Shown: positions 8,639-18,099 of the stretch, piece after piece
How positions within the stretch are numbered: the first letter of the stretch is position 1
How the letters are laid out: the number at the start of each line of letters is the position of its first letter
Source of the DNA: Roseofilum acuticapitatum BLCC-M154
GTDB taxonomy: Bacteria > Cyanobacteriota > Cyanobacteriia > Cyanobacteriales > Desertifilaceae
Reading direction: 5' to 3'
Assembly (NCBI RefSeq): GCF_030068475.1
Contig: NZ_JAQOSP010000116.1
Location: 1-64,000 of the forward strand
DNA length: 64,000 bases
Program-made: the position numbers and the translations under genes
The notes under the pieces: model-generated
Seen by the model: only the letters and a program-made list of their open reading frames with translations
Told to the model about the DNA's origin: nothing
Databases searched by the model: none

Positions 8639-10213
8639 TCAAGCAACCTGCTCTCTTGAACTCAAGTTGGGTTGGTAGGCTTTCAGCCATGGACTGAGAT
8701 GACCATTAGAGTCCGTAATGGCGATCGGATCGAAGTATCGAGCTTTATCGGATGGAGTAATGTTAGGGGGGTAGCGATCGTATTGAGGATCTAGCACATC
8801 TTTGCCGCCAATATAATTCCTGATTAAGGTTCGAGAGCTAGTCTTGGATTCATTAATATGGCTTAAGCTCCCCGTATAAAACAAGTACATGGCTACGGGA
8901 TGATTGAGTCCCATCTTCACTGTCTTTTTCAACAGATTCCAAAAAAACGTTTTGCGATCGCACAACTGTATCGTATCCCGGTAAAGCAAACTAAAAAACT
9001 GACCGTAATCTTGGTGAGCATCAATGGTATTACCATAAGCCAAGGCCTGACCATCCAAATCTCGCAGTCGCAAATTCGGTAAAAGTTCCCCCTTCTGTGC
9101 GCTTTCCCAGAACAATTGTGTACCGACCAATGGGGATACTGTAGTAAAGAAAAGCGGGAATGTCAGATTGTCCAGCTCGACAAGCTTTTGAATCTCCTGC
9201 TTCATCTGAGCCACAGAGGAAATGCGAGGATCGAACATATAGGGATAGGTCAGGACTATTCCTTGCTGTTGGACAAACCGAATGTCATCTAATACGTTGT
9301 CAAGATTACTTTTATTTTGCTTTTTGTTATGGCGATCGAGAAAATCATTATCAAACGACTCAATTCCTGTAAAAAGAACCTTACACTTAGAGTCAGCCAT
9401 CATCGCAATCATATCCCGTTTCCGGAGCATGTTTTGAGTAATTAGAGCGCCCCAACCGCGAATTTTTTTAGATTTTTTCAAATAAGAGCATAGCTCGGTC
9501 ATGTAAGGCAAATTGTTAGAAAAGTTATTATCAATAAAGAAAAGGAGAGGGAAAAGTCGCCGAATACTAAATCTAGGACTTGTGGCAATGGCTCGCTCTA
9601 TGCTCTGTACAACGGTATCGATGCGATAGGTTGCATGATTAGCTCCTTCTGCCGGAATCACACAAAAGTCACACTTAAAATTACATCCACGAGAGGCTTC
9701 AACAAAGTGGTATTGGGGACGAATGCCACTGCGGGCTAAAAGCTCGTACTTAACAATATAATTGCTGACTTGAGTTTGGGGAGAACGATAAATCTGCTTC
9801 AGAGTTCCAGATTCAAAGTCGCGCAAGACTTCTAATGTACACTCTACCCCTCCCACACTCACCGCATTAAAAAACTCTGTTGCAAATTCCGGAAATAAAG
9901 TACAGATGTTGCCTCCAGCAACCACAATTGATCCCTGTTTTTGGAAGATATAGGATAATTGGCGCATCCGATCAAAATCTTTTTGTAAACCGGTTAAAAA
10001 GACGAGATCAGCTTGATCCGGTTGGGTAATATCATAGGGGCCTTGATAACTTTCGTGGTATAGCTTAACATCATATTTTTCAGTATCGATCTGGGACGCA
10101 ACATGCAAACCGGCCATCGTTTGCATGGTGATTTTTTCCTGTTTATAGGAGCGATCTTGGTGAAAATGGGTGCAGATAATTAAAATGCGCTGTTGTCTTT
10201 GTTTTTTTGCCAT
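8639..10213 (-). CDS. B12-binding-domain radical SAM protein
   Basis: A 524-residue radical SAM enzyme. The N-terminal about 150 residues look like a cobalamin-binding Rossmann domain (ADLVFLTGLQKDF, VVAGGNICTLFPE, AVSVGGVECTLEVL). The 4Fe-4S cluster motif is EASRGCNFKCDFC with Cys177, Cys181 and Cys184 (CxxxCxxC). GIESFDNDFLDRHNKKQNK near 285-305 is the usual later barrel strand. Members of this class act on hopanoids, tetrapyrroles or other lipids and natural products, but this one has no neighbour that identifies a substrate. A basic KKQRQQR follows the start Met. It may be co-transcribed with the SelD-like gene 35 bases downstream. Confidence 0.85.
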   Translation of the reverse strand: MAKKQRQQRILIICTHFHQDRSYKQEKITMQTMAGLHVASQIDTEKYDVKLYHESYQGPYDITQPDQADLVFLTGLQKDFDRMRQLSYIFQKQGSIVVAGGNICTLFPEFATEFFNAVSVGGVECTLEVLRDFESGTLKQIYRSPQTQVSNYIVKYELLARSGIRPQYHFVEASRGCNFKCDFCVIPAEGANHATYRIDTVVQSIERAIATSPRFSIRRLFPLLFFIDNNFSNNLPYMTELCSYLKKSKKIRGWGALITQNMLRKRDMIAMMADSKCKVLFTGIESFDNDFLDRHNKKQNKSNLDNVLDDIRFVQQQGIVLTYPYMFDPRISSVAQMKQEIQKLVELDNLTFPLFFTTVSPLVGTQLFWESAQKGELLPNLRLRDLDGQALAYGNTIDAHQDYGQFFSLLYRDTIQLCDRKTFFWNLLKKTVKMGLNHPVAMYLFYTGSLSHINESKTSSRTLIRNYIGGKDVLDPQYDRYPPNITPSDKARYFDPIAITDSNGHLSPWLKAYQPNLSSREQVA

Positions 10214-10400
10214 TACTTAGACCTATTCAATTCTACAATAATCGACGCAATCTTCAACACGAATAAGATAATCTACATTAGAGGTTTAATTTGTAAATTT
10301 TCTGTTACAGTGTACAACTATATATGAAGCGAGTTCATCAGCCTGCTGGTGAATTGCGCCTGATGATACGGCTGTCCACCCTAGTTTGAGCGTTCTGTCC

Positions 10401-11150
10401 ATGCACTATTGTCCTATTGCATCAGCGTCCCAGAGTTCAACTCGTCCCTCTCAGAAGGGTTCTACCCTGAAAATCATTGCCTTTGGCGATAGTCTGGTTT
10501 ATGGCTTTGGGGATGTGGAAGGTGGGGGTTGGGTGGAGCGCCTGCGCCGCTCGTGGATGGCTCCAGAGAGTGCGGGCCATGTAGTTTATAATTTGGGGGT
10601 TCGAGGCGATCGCACTCCGCAGGTTGTCCAACGGTTAGAATGCGAGTTTTGTCGCCGGGGAGAGTTGCGAAATCGTCTCCCAGATTTGTTGATCTTATCA
10701 GTAGGATTAAATGATTCCGCTTGTGTGTCTCGTTCCCAAGGGCGCAACTATACCGATTTTGATAAGTTTCAGGCCGAATTGAATTATTTATTAGATCAAG
10801 CCCAAGACCTCTGTCCCGTGCTATTTGTGGGGATGGTTCCGGTGGATGAGTCTAAAATGCCCTTTTTAGATTGTTTGTACTATAACCATGAGCAACAATA
10901 TCGCTACAAAGAAGCCACCCGCCAAGCTTGCCAACAGCGCCAAATTCCCTATTTAGATTTATTCGATCTCTGGATGCAACATTCCCTCAGTTGGCAACAG
11001 GAGCGCCTCGGCTCCGATGGACTCCATCCGAATGTGTTGGGATATCAAACCATTTTTCAACAAATTTGTGCGTGGGAACCCATTCAGAGATTGGATCGGG
11101 GGGTTATTTTACCTCAAAGCGTGGGGCGATCGCTGCAATATAGTGCTTAG
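10401..11150 (+). CDS. SGNH/GDSL-family hydrolase
   Basis: An esterase or lipase-like serine hydrolase of about 249 residues. Block I is FGDSLVYGFG with the catalytic Ser; block II Gly is in NLGVRGDRT; block III is SVGLNDSA; block V is DGLHPNVLGYQ with the Asp-His pair. No signal peptide is obvious, so it is probably cytosolic. The frame extends to a TTG at 10386; I chose the ATG at 10401, although neither has a strong ribosome-binding site. Homologues are often annotated as G-D-S-L family lipolytic protein; the substrate is unknown. Confidence 0.86.
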   Translation: MHYCPIASASQSSTRPSQKGSTLKIIAFGDSLVYGFGDVEGGGWVERLRRSWMAPESAGHVVYNLGVRGDRTPQVVQRLECEFCRRGELRNRLPDLLILSVGLNDSACVSRSQGRNYTDFDKFQAELNYLLDQAQDLCPVLFVGMVPVDESKMPFLDCLYYNHEQQYRYKEATRQACQQRQIPYLDLFDLWMQHSLSWQQERLGSDGLHPNVLGYQTIFQQICAWEPIQRLDRGVILPQSVGRSLQYSA

Positions 11151-11230
11151 AGCCTATTTGAAGGTAGCGATCGCCTCTAAAGTCGAAAGCAGCGCAAGTA
11201 AGCAGAGGCGGCGAATGGGTTCGATATTAA

Positions 11231-13732
11231 CTATTTCCGCTTAAAGACCACCAATGTAATATCATCATACATCTTGTGGGAGCCGATATAAGAGCGAACA
11301 TCGGTAATTAGGCGATCGCGGATTTCCTCGACTGAATGATGCCACACCTGAGTGATGCGATCGCAAAATCGCTCTAAACCATAATGCTCACCCGCCTCAT
11401 TTTCCGCTTCCGTAATCCCATCCGTATACAAAATACCACCATCCCCCGGATTCAAATCCACCACCACTGAGTCAAAAAACGCCGAAACATCCTCCAACAA
11501 CCCCAAAGGAATCCCCAAATCAATCGTATCAACACGCTCTATCTTGCCCTCTGCACGCACAATCAATAGCTCCTCATGTTGACCACTCAACCTTAACTTG
11601 CCTTGGGCATAATCCAAAATACTTAACGTTAAATTTTTCTCCGATTTCATGCGTTGCACATTATGATAAATGGTGCGATTCAAAATATCTAAAAAACGCT
11701 CAGGATCGGCTTCTTGCGTTTCTAACAACGTCCGTACAGCCGTTTGCACCATAATCGACAACACCCCACTTTCTAAACCATGACCCGTCACATCCCCAAT
11801 GGCAATTTTTACCCCCTGATTGTGAAATAAAACATCATAATAATCCCCGCCCACCTCCGTAGCCGGTTCCATAAATCCAGCAATGTCTAAATCTGGAATA
11901 GCAGCCAACTCTTCAACTTTTGGCAATAAAATTTTTTGTAACTTTCGAGTGACCTCCAACTCCGAACTCATCCGGACATTCTCCTCTTGAAGTCTCTGAT
12001 TCAAAGCCAAAATTTCCCGATTCGCTTTCGCCAAATCTACTTCCGTTTTCTTCCGTTGGGTAATATCTCGAAACGTCCCTACATAAAATGTGCGATACTC
12101 TCCTAAATTCGCTTTCATTACAGTTGCTTCTAGAGGAAACTCTTCCCCATTCGATCTCACGCCAATCACCTCATGTCTGCCCGGTTTAATCAACTCTCGA
12201 ATCACCGTTAACCGGTCAGCTAGGGGATAATCTGGAATGGCAATCAATTGATGAATCGATAATCCCATAAACTCCGAGAGAGAATAGCCAAAAATCTTTT
12301 CTGCACTGGGATTGGCTTTAGTAATTTCTAAATTGTCTAGGGTAAAAGTTAAAATTCCATCGCTGGCTGTATTAAACACCGCCTGAGTTTTACTCACCGC
12401 TTCCTCTAAAGCTGCCATCACCTGATTATAACGATGGGCAATTTGTCCCACTTCCGTAAAGGGTTCTACCGGTACACGCAGAGCTAGATCCTGATTATTT
12501 GCCTGCTCTTGCATCACTTGAAACAAATCGTGGATTTCAGTTTTTGCCTGATGCTCAGAAATATTCAATCCCACCTTTTCTTCTGCTAAAGAAACCCGCA
12601 GAGCAATCAACTGATTGAGACCCCACAAAATTCCGTAAGTCAGAGAAAATGCCCAAACTCCAGCCACCACAATTCCTAATACTTGAATACCAAATTGTTC
12701 CCGCACTGTTAACCCTGTTCCCAGAATTCGGGGATCGCCAAACCAAGCAACGGCCAAGGTTCCCCAAATGCCTGCTCCTCCATGAACCGCAATGGCATCA
12801 ACCGCATCATCAATTTTGAAATCTTCCAAAATTTGAGCGACAATCATCATAATCGTTGCACCAATAGTGCCAATAATAACGGCTTCTAGAGTCGTCACCG
12901 CATGACAAGAAGCAGTAACAGCAACCAAACCAGCTAAAGACCCATTCATTAGGGCTTCAACCTGGGGAATTTTCCGCCGATACCAACCAATAGCCGCACC
13001 GGTAATCATTCCTGAAGATCCAGCCATCAGAGTATTGACCATAATTCCCGGTACTTTCTCGTTGAGGCTTAAGGTGCTACCCCCATTAAATCCTAACCAG
13101 CCGAACCAGAGGAGTAGAGTGCCTAAAACTGCCAGTTGCATATTAGACCCATAGATTTTGCGAGGGAGTCCCGAATACCGAAATCGTCCGGCACGGGGGC
13201 CAACCACCATTAAAGTGGCTAAAGATACCCAGGCCCCAATGCTATGAACAACGGTGGAGCCAGCAAAGTCTACAAATCCCAAATGGCCTAACCAACCAGC
13301 CGAATTTCCGGAGTTCAAACCATTCCAGGCCCAACAGCCAAAGATAGGATAAATGAAGCCAGAAACGAGACCTGCAACCACCAAATAGGAGACAAATTTC
13401 ATCCGTTCTGCGACTGCACCGGAAACAATGGTAGTTGAGGTGCTGCAAAACATGGTTTGAAAGAGAAAGAAAGTGGCGACGGAGGGGGTACTAATATTAA
13501 TAAAAAAGTTACTGGTTCCTAACCATCCGCTAGGATTTTCTCCAAACATTAGGGCATATCCGATCGCCCAAAACAGGCTCACCGAAATTCCAAAATCAGC
13601 TATATTTTTAACTGCAACATTGATGCTATTTTTGGAACGAGTCAGACCGGATTCTAGACACATAAATCCGGGTTGCATGAGAAAGACCAGCCCGGAACAG
13701 ACTAAAACCCAAAGAATATCCGTCAGATTCAT
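11231..13732 (-). CDS. Ammonium transporter (Amt) fused to PAS and PP2C/SpoIIE phosphatase domains
   Basis: An 833-residue membrane receptor-like protein. Residues 1-395 are a full Amt domain: FVDFAGSTVVHSIGA and AVHGGAGIWGTLAVAW carry the two pore histidines. A HAMP-like or helical linker (about 395-445), a PAS domain (about 445-565; FNTASDGILTFTLD) and a coiled coil follow. The C-terminal 230 residues are a SpoIIE/RsbU-type PP2C phosphatase: GGDYYDVL, GDVTGHGLESG, ILYTDGITEAEN and DDITLVV hold the metal-binding aspartates. It probably couples ammonium sensing or transport to dephosphorylation of a partner such as an anti-sigma-antagonist. Amt fused to kinases or cyclases is known; this output is less usual. 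No partner is encoded nearby. Confidence 0.9.
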   Translation of the reverse strand: MNLTDILWVLVCSGLVFLMQPGFMCLESGLTRSKNSINVAVKNIADFGISVSLFWAIGYALMFGENPSGWLGTSNFFINISTPSVATFFLFQTMFCSTSTTIVSGAVAERMKFVSYLVVAGLVSGFIYPIFGCWAWNGLNSGNSAGWLGHLGFVDFAGSTVVHSIGAWVSLATLMVVGPRAGRFRYSGLPRKIYGSNMQLAVLGTLLLWFGWLGFNGGSTLSLNEKVPGIMVNTLMAGSSGMITGAAIGWYRRKIPQVEALMNGSLAGLVAVTASCHAVTTLEAVIIGTIGATIMMIVAQILEDFKIDDAVDAIAVHGGAGIWGTLAVAWFGDPRILGTGLTVREQFGIQVLGIVVAGVWAFSLTYGILWGLNQLIALRVSLAEEKVGLNISEHQAKTEIHDLFQVMQEQANNQDLALRVPVEPFTEVGQIAHRYNQVMAALEEAVSKTQAVFNTASDGILTFTLDNLEITKANPSAEKIFGYSLSEFMGLSIHQLIAIPDYPLADRLTVIRELIKPGRHEVIGVRSNGEEFPLEATVMKANLGEYRTFYVGTFRDITQRKKTEVDLAKANREILALNQRLQEENVRMSSELEVTRKLQKILLPKVEELAAIPDLDIAGFMEPATEVGGDYYDVLFHNQGVKIAIGDVTGHGLESGVLSIMVQTAVRTLLETQEADPERFLDILNRTIYHNVQRMKSEKNLTLSILDYAQGKLRLSGQHEELLIVRAEGKIERVDTIDLGIPLGLLEDVSAFFDSVVVDLNPGDGGILYTDGITEAENEAGEHYGLERFCDRITQVWHHSVEEIRDRLITDVRSYIGSHKMYDDITLVVFKRK

Positions 13733-13881
13733 AAAATAGGGGGATCGGCGATCGCCCCAGAGTCAGCAGATCTTGCTCTCTCCCTAAATCCTTCTCTCAG
13801 GGTAGAGAGAGTTTTCTCTAAGGCTTAAGTTTTAACATTATACAATGGAGATCCCCATTCTCAGATCTGGCAGGCATTACC

Positions 13882-14520
13882 ATGTCCATGTTTTTCCATG
13901 AAGAATTACACCGTACAGCCGCCGTAATCCAAAAGCTGCAAAGCTTTCCAGTCACCATTTGTGGGGCGGGTGCTTTGGGTGCAAATCTGACGGAGAATTT
14001 AGCCAGAACAGGACTCACTCAGATTAAGGTGATTGATGGCGATCGCATTGAGGAACGTAATCTCTCTACCCAACCCTATTATCAATCGGATGTGGGCGCT
14101 TATAAAGTGAAAATCCTCACCAATACCCTCTATCGCGCTTTAGGCATCAGTTTGCAGGGTATGAATCAACGCTTAACCGATGACAGCGTTCATAAATTGC
14201 TCAAAGGTTCATCTTTGGTGATTGATACGTTTGATAATAGTCCCAGTCGCCAAAGTGTCAAAGACTATTGTCAAAGCAACCAGATTCCCTGCTTACATAT
14301 GGGATTAGCTGCTGAATATGCCGAAATCATTTGGAACGATCGCTATCGCGTCCCTTCGCCAGCCAATGATGATGTCTGTGACTATCCCCTAGCTCGCAAT
14401 TTAGTCTTGCTCACGGTTGCTGTTGCTTCGGAAGCGATCTTAAAGTTTATTAGCGATCGACAGCAGCACAGCTATACCATTACATTTGCCGATTTTTCCA
14501 TTACTCCAATCAATCTTTGA
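13882..14520 (+). CDS. ThiF/MoeB/HesA-family adenylyltransferase-like protein, stand-alone
   Basis: A 212-residue E1-like Rossmann protein. The nucleotide-binding loop is ICGAGALGANLTENLARTG (near 24-42), followed by VIDGDRIEERNLSTQ with the typical D.D.ie..NL. VIDTFDNSPSRQSVKDYC is the strand and helix that contact the substrate. It lacks the two CxxC zinc motifs of MoeB and any rhodanese domain, and ends in a short helical tail. Such proteins adenylate the C-terminus of a ubiquitin-like sulfur carrier or modify peptides; no carrier gene is nearby. The ATG has no strong ribosome-binding site. The family is clear, the partner unknown. Confidence 0.82.
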   Translation: MSMFFHEELHRTAAVIQKLQSFPVTICGAGALGANLTENLARTGLTQIKVIDGDRIEERNLSTQPYYQSDVGAYKVKILTNTLYRALGISLQGMNQRLTDDSVHKLLKGSSLVIDTFDNSPSRQSVKDYCQSNQIPCLHMGLAAEYAEIIWNDRYRVPSPANDDVCDYPLARNLVLLTVAVASEAILKFISDRQQHSYTITFADFSITPINL

Positions 14521-14530
14521 TATCAAGGCA

Positions 14531-14555
14531 GTAGGGTGAGTATTTCCCACCCTAC
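14531..14555 (+). terminator. Hairpin GTAGGGTG..CACCCTAC after the ThiF-like gene
   Basis: Perfect 8-bp arms separated by a nine-base loop, ten bases past the stop. The two genes here converge, so it could end transcription from both sides. The GTAGGGTG arm also matches a widespread cyanobacterial repeat. There is no T-run. Confidence 0.45.
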
Positions 14556-14576
14556 CAGAGAGCAATTGACACCCAT

Positions 14577-14795
14577 TCAAGACAGCAGTTCAAAGGCATT
14601 GACTTCTAGTACCGGCCCGATCGCGGCCATGGTCATCACATCATCACGAATTGTGCCTTCAACTGAGCACTTAAGTCCAGGTTGGAGTATTTCAGGCGGA
14701 GCATCCATGAGTTCAAAGACCTCGCCTGTTTCAGACAGTAAGGCCCAAGTTCCAACGCCGATCTCTTGACGTTCAATGGTACCAGTAACTTTCAT
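14577..14795 (-). CDS. Small conserved-looking protein of 72 residues, coupled to the subtilase gene
   Basis: An acidic protein of unknown function with alternating strands (GTWALLSETGEVFELM, then LKCSVEGTIRDDVMTM), which looks like a small beta-barrel, OB-like. The frame can be extended upstream, but the ATG at 14795 has an AGGAG ribosome-binding site inside the end of the protease gene and overlaps its stop as ATGA. Translation is therefore probably coupled to that of the protease. The start choice is well supported; the function is not. Confidence 0.72.
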   Translation of the reverse strand: MKVTGTIERQEIGVGTWALLSETGEVFELMDAPPEILQPGLKCSVEGTIRDDVMTMAAIGPVLEVNAFELLS

Positions 14796-16558
14796 ACAGT
14801 TTTTTGTTCTCCTATGACGGCTAAACGAGCAAGGGCAAAACATAAGAGGGCGTTTACCCCTAGGAAGAGTTGCGCGAACCAACCTGAACCTAACCATAGC
14901 ATTTCTGGATCAATAACAGCACTGATTCCTAGGAAACTGGCAAATCCTAAGCTTGTGCCGATCGCCAACCATTTTCCAGAGGGATGCCCCAAGAGGGCAA
15001 TCACTAGGATGAGGGGAATCAGAAAACTGGCGAAGATGGGGTTAAGTAGGGGACTGCCGCTAATGATATTACCCCATTCGGCGATCGAACTACCCATCAT
15101 GCGGAAGGGCCATTGGGGGACATCAAAGAAATACAATCCTCGGAGGAAAAATAGGCCCGTACTTCCGGCCACTAAACCCATGCTTAACGACCCACTCCAG
15201 GCAAAGGGGAAATAGTTTCGCAGCAGCCAAGCGAGGATATAGGAACCGAGTACCATAGCAATTTTGGGCATTAAGGCGATCGCCCCGCCATCGATCCAGA
15301 AGCGAGGATTCAGATAGCCATTATCCCGCAACCACCGGAAGAAGTCTTTGAACGTAATCTGACCTTTGATCGCCAGTTTAACGGCGGCTCCGGCATCTAA
15401 TTGACCCGCGCCAAAATGATTCAGGGGGTCTTCTTCCACTGCGCGAGATGATTCTTTGAGGATTTTGAGGACATCTTCGGGGTCTTCTACGCCCACTGAT
15501 TTAATTAAAGCAGCAACTCCGGCTACATGGGGCGCGGCCATGCTGGTTCCCTGATAGCCTTCAAAGACGGCTTTTCCGGTTTGGGGATCGATGGTGTTTT
15601 GCAGAATTTTACCGGCTTCTGAGCCTCCGGGAGCCGAGAGGTCTACCCCCGCGCCAAAGTTAGAATAGGGGGCTTTTGCGCCAGAGGGATCGAGGGCAGA
15701 AATCCCGATCGCATGGGGATAGCGAGCGGGATAGCTGGCGGCATTTTGATTGGAGTTCCCGGCTGCTGCCACGATGACCACTCCTTTGTTATAGGCATAA
15801 TCGATCGCTTCTTTGAGCAGAGCGCTTTCCCCTGCTCCCCCCAAACTGAGGTTAATCACATCGGCTTCATGGTCGGCAGCAAATTTAATCGCCTCCGCAA
15901 TATCGGCCACCGTGCCGCCCCCGCTTGCTCCCAAGACTTTCAGGGGCATTAATTTGGCTTCATAGGCGATCCCGGCTACCCCATAGTCATTATTGGTGGA
16001 TTGGGCAATGGTTCCTGCTACATGGGTTCCATGACCCGCATCATCCTTGGCTTCGATGCGATCGTTTACAAAGTCATAGCCTTGGGTAAATTTTGTATCC
16101 TTGAGATCGGGGACTTGAGTAATTCCCGTATCAATGACTGCCACGGTCACTCCTTGACCTTTGGTCTCATCCCAAGCCGATTCCATATTGATGCTGCGGA
16201 GGTTCCACTGTTTGGCATAATCGGGATCGTTGGGAATCTCTGTGGCTTGATAAATATAGTTCGGTTCAATACTTTCGGTATAATTTTTTAGGTCTGTAGC
16301 TTGCAATTGCTCCAATAAGAGGCGATCGCCTTCGATAATATATACATGATCGTCAAGAGAAAATTCACTATTGAGCCGGGGGCTTACGCCATACTCTTGA
16401 TTTAAAGATTGCACCCATTCGGGAATTTGATTGGCTCGCTCTTCACGAAAATCCAGGATAATCGATTGATAGGTTCCTTGAGTGGCTAACCCTTCAGAGT
16501 TGAAAAGGGCAAACCCTAATGTAAAAATAAATAAGCATAGGAGGAGAAATTTTTTCAT
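14792..16558 (-). CDS. Membrane-anchored subtilisin-like serine protease (peptidase S8)
   Basis: A 588-residue exported subtilase. A signal peptide (MKKFLLLCLFIFTLGFALF) begins at ATG 16558; a longer frame upstream adds 27 residues without signal character, so I chose the internal start. A pro-domain-like region follows. The catalytic triad lies in VAVIDTGI (Asp), GHGTHVAGTIA (His) and GTSMAAPHVAGVAALI (Ser). After residue 420 come about four hydrophobic segments, predicting a C-terminal membrane anchor not present in secreted thermitase-type enzymes. It probably acts at the outer face of the plasma or thylakoid membrane. It overlaps the downstream 72-residue gene. Confidence 0.9.
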   Translation of the reverse strand: MKKFLLLCLFIFTLGFALFNSEGLATQGTYQSIILDFREERANQIPEWVQSLNQEYGVSPRLNSEFSLDDHVYIIEGDRLLLEQLQATDLKNYTESIEPNYIYQATEIPNDPDYAKQWNLRSINMESAWDETKGQGVTVAVIDTGITQVPDLKDTKFTQGYDFVNDRIEAKDDAGHGTHVAGTIAQSTNNDYGVAGIAYEAKLMPLKVLGASGGGTVADIAEAIKFAADHEADVINLSLGGAGESALLKEAIDYAYNKGVVIVAAAGNSNQNAASYPARYPHAIGISALDPSGAKAPYSNFGAGVDLSAPGGSEAGKILQNTIDPQTGKAVFEGYQGTSMAAPHVAGVAALIKSVGVEDPEDVLKILKESSRAVEEDPLNHFGAGQLDAGAAVKLAIKGQITFKDFFRWLRDNGYLNPRFWIDGGAIALMPKIAMVLGSYILAWLLRNYFPFAWSGSLSMGLVAGSTGLFFLRGLYFFDVPQWPFRMMGSSIAEWGNIISGSPLLNPIFASFLIPLILVIALLGHPSGKWLAIGTSLGFASFLGISAVIDPEMLWLGSGWFAQLFLGVNALLCFALARLAVIGEQKTV

Positions 16559-16747
16559 GGCTGACACAATCAATGATTCGGTGGAAACTACAGATACAGG
16601 AGTAGAAGCTAGGGGGAAGCTTTTACAACCATAACTCATCCTTTTGGGGATTTGGGGCCCATGGAGCCGAATTGTTAACGATTCTTTTCACGTTGGCGAT
16701 CGCAAAAAAACAGTTTTCCTCTCTAGCCATCATTAACGAGAAAGATT

Positions 16748-17167
16748 ATGGAACGTGGTTTACTCTGGTTGCCTTTACTGGCCGTATTTATCGGTTTAAC
16801 CTGGGCCGGATGGAAGGAATACCAAAAATTACAGGTTTATGAAGAGTGGGCCAAAGGCTTCGATCGCTCCAAGTATGATATCTATGCTGCTTTGGGACAA
16901 AAAGGAGACCAGTTAACCTGGGGTCAACCCACAGCATCCGGGGTTATAAACTGCCAAACCCTAACTCTGACTGACTTACAAGAGGTTCAACTGTCGGTTG
17001 AGGGTAAGAGGGTTAAGGACGATCTCCCCCAAGGAAAAACAGTGATGTTAGTCCTACAGTTTCAAGGGAAAAGCGAATCTGTGAACATTCCTTTCACAGA
17101 TCCCGAATTAGCCCAGCAATGGGGGAATTATTTAAATCAGGAGTGGTTACAGCAAAAACCCGCTTAA
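16748..17167 (+). CDS. Single-pass membrane protein of unknown function
   Basis: A 139-residue protein with one N-terminal TM helix (LLWLPLLAVFIGLTWAGW, residues 5-22) and an otherwise soluble domain. The C-terminal part (SVNIPFTDPELAQQWGNYLN) looks like an alpha/beta fold. It lies 98 bases upstream of ftsQ on the same strand, so it may belong to the division operon, but no division motif is visible. I do not recognise the family. Confidence 0.72.
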   Translation: MERGLLWLPLLAVFIGLTWAGWKEYQKLQVYEEWAKGFDRSKYDIYAALGQKGDQLTWGQPTASGVINCQTLTLTDLQEVQLSVEGKRVKDDLPQGKTVMLVLQFQGKSESVNIPFTDPELAQQWGNYLNQEWLQQKPA

Positions 17168-17265
17168 AAACCCTCTGAGTAGAGGGTAAGAGCCACTCAT
17201 CACCATGACCCAAAAATTTGTAAGCTATATTCTCAACCTTTGATTCCCTCTTGCCTATTTAAGCA

Positions 17266-18099
17266 ATGACCCTTATTCAACCGATTTCTAAACAGGAATT
17301 ACTGGAACGACGCAGAAAACTCCGCCAAAAACAACGGTTGAAGCTCCTGCAAACCCTTTGGCAAACTGTAGCTGTTGGGGCGATCGCCTATGGGGGAGGA
17401 TGGCTACTGACTCAGCCGAATTGGGCGATCCGCGATCCTGAACAAGTGGTAATTAGGGGCAATGAGTTGCTCACCACCGAAGCCTTGCGAGAGCTGTTAC
17501 CGATTAAGTATCCCCAGTCCCTATTTCGAGTCCAACCCCATGAAATTGCCCAGACCTTAGAAGCCAAGGGGCCAATCGCTCAAGCCCAAGTGACGCGGCA
17601 ATTATTACCCCTGAGATTAACAATCGAGGTGAGTGAGCGCAAGCCCGTGGCGATCGCCATGGACTCTGGACAGAGTAAAACTGTGGGTTTAATTGATGAA
17701 CAAGGCATCTGGATGCCCCTGGAAAGCTACACCCAGTTAACCTCCTCTGCTCTTCCCACCCTAAAAATTATTGGCCCGTTAGCCTATTATCAGTCCTCTT
17801 GGGCCGAAATATATGGGGTTCTCAAAACATCTCCTGTTCAAATTATGGAGCTGAACTGGGAAGATCCCAAAAACCTCATCCTGACTACCGAATTAGGAAA
17901 AGTCCATTTGGGAGTCTATACCCCCCAATTGGCCAAGCAATTGCAAGTTCTCGATCGAATGCGACAGCTCCCGCAGCAGATCCCTCCGGGGCAAATGAAC
18001 TATATCGATCTGAGAAATCCAGACGACCCATCCATTGAGATCAAGTCCTCATCTACTCAATATAAGCCATTTGATGCCGGCCAGATCCCTCAAGAATAA
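17266..18099 (+). CDS. ftsQ: Cell-division protein FtsQ
   Basis: A 277-residue bitopic protein: a basic cytoplasmic stretch (RRRKLRQKQRLK), one TM helix (about 28-50), then a POTRA domain (RDPEQVVIRGNELLTTEALRE onward) and a FtsQ/DivIB C-terminal domain with VSERKPVAIA. FtsQ links the early and late divisome in the periplasm. It is followed by ftsZ after 301 bases, the classic cyanobacterial arrangement. The assignment rests on architecture and on linkage to ftsZ. Confidence 0.88.
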   Translation: MTLIQPISKQELLERRRKLRQKQRLKLLQTLWQTVAVGAIAYGGGWLLTQPNWAIRDPEQVVIRGNELLTTEALRELLPIKYPQSLFRVQPHEIAQTLEAKGPIAQAQVTRQLLPLRLTIEVSERKPVAIAMDSGQSKTVGLIDEQGIWMPLESYTQLTSSALPTLKIIGPLAYYQSSWAEIYGVLKTSPVQIMELNWEDPKNLILTTELGKVHLGVYTPQLAKQLQVLDRMRQLPQQIPPGQMNYIDLRNPDDPSIEIKSSSTQYKPFDAGQIPQE

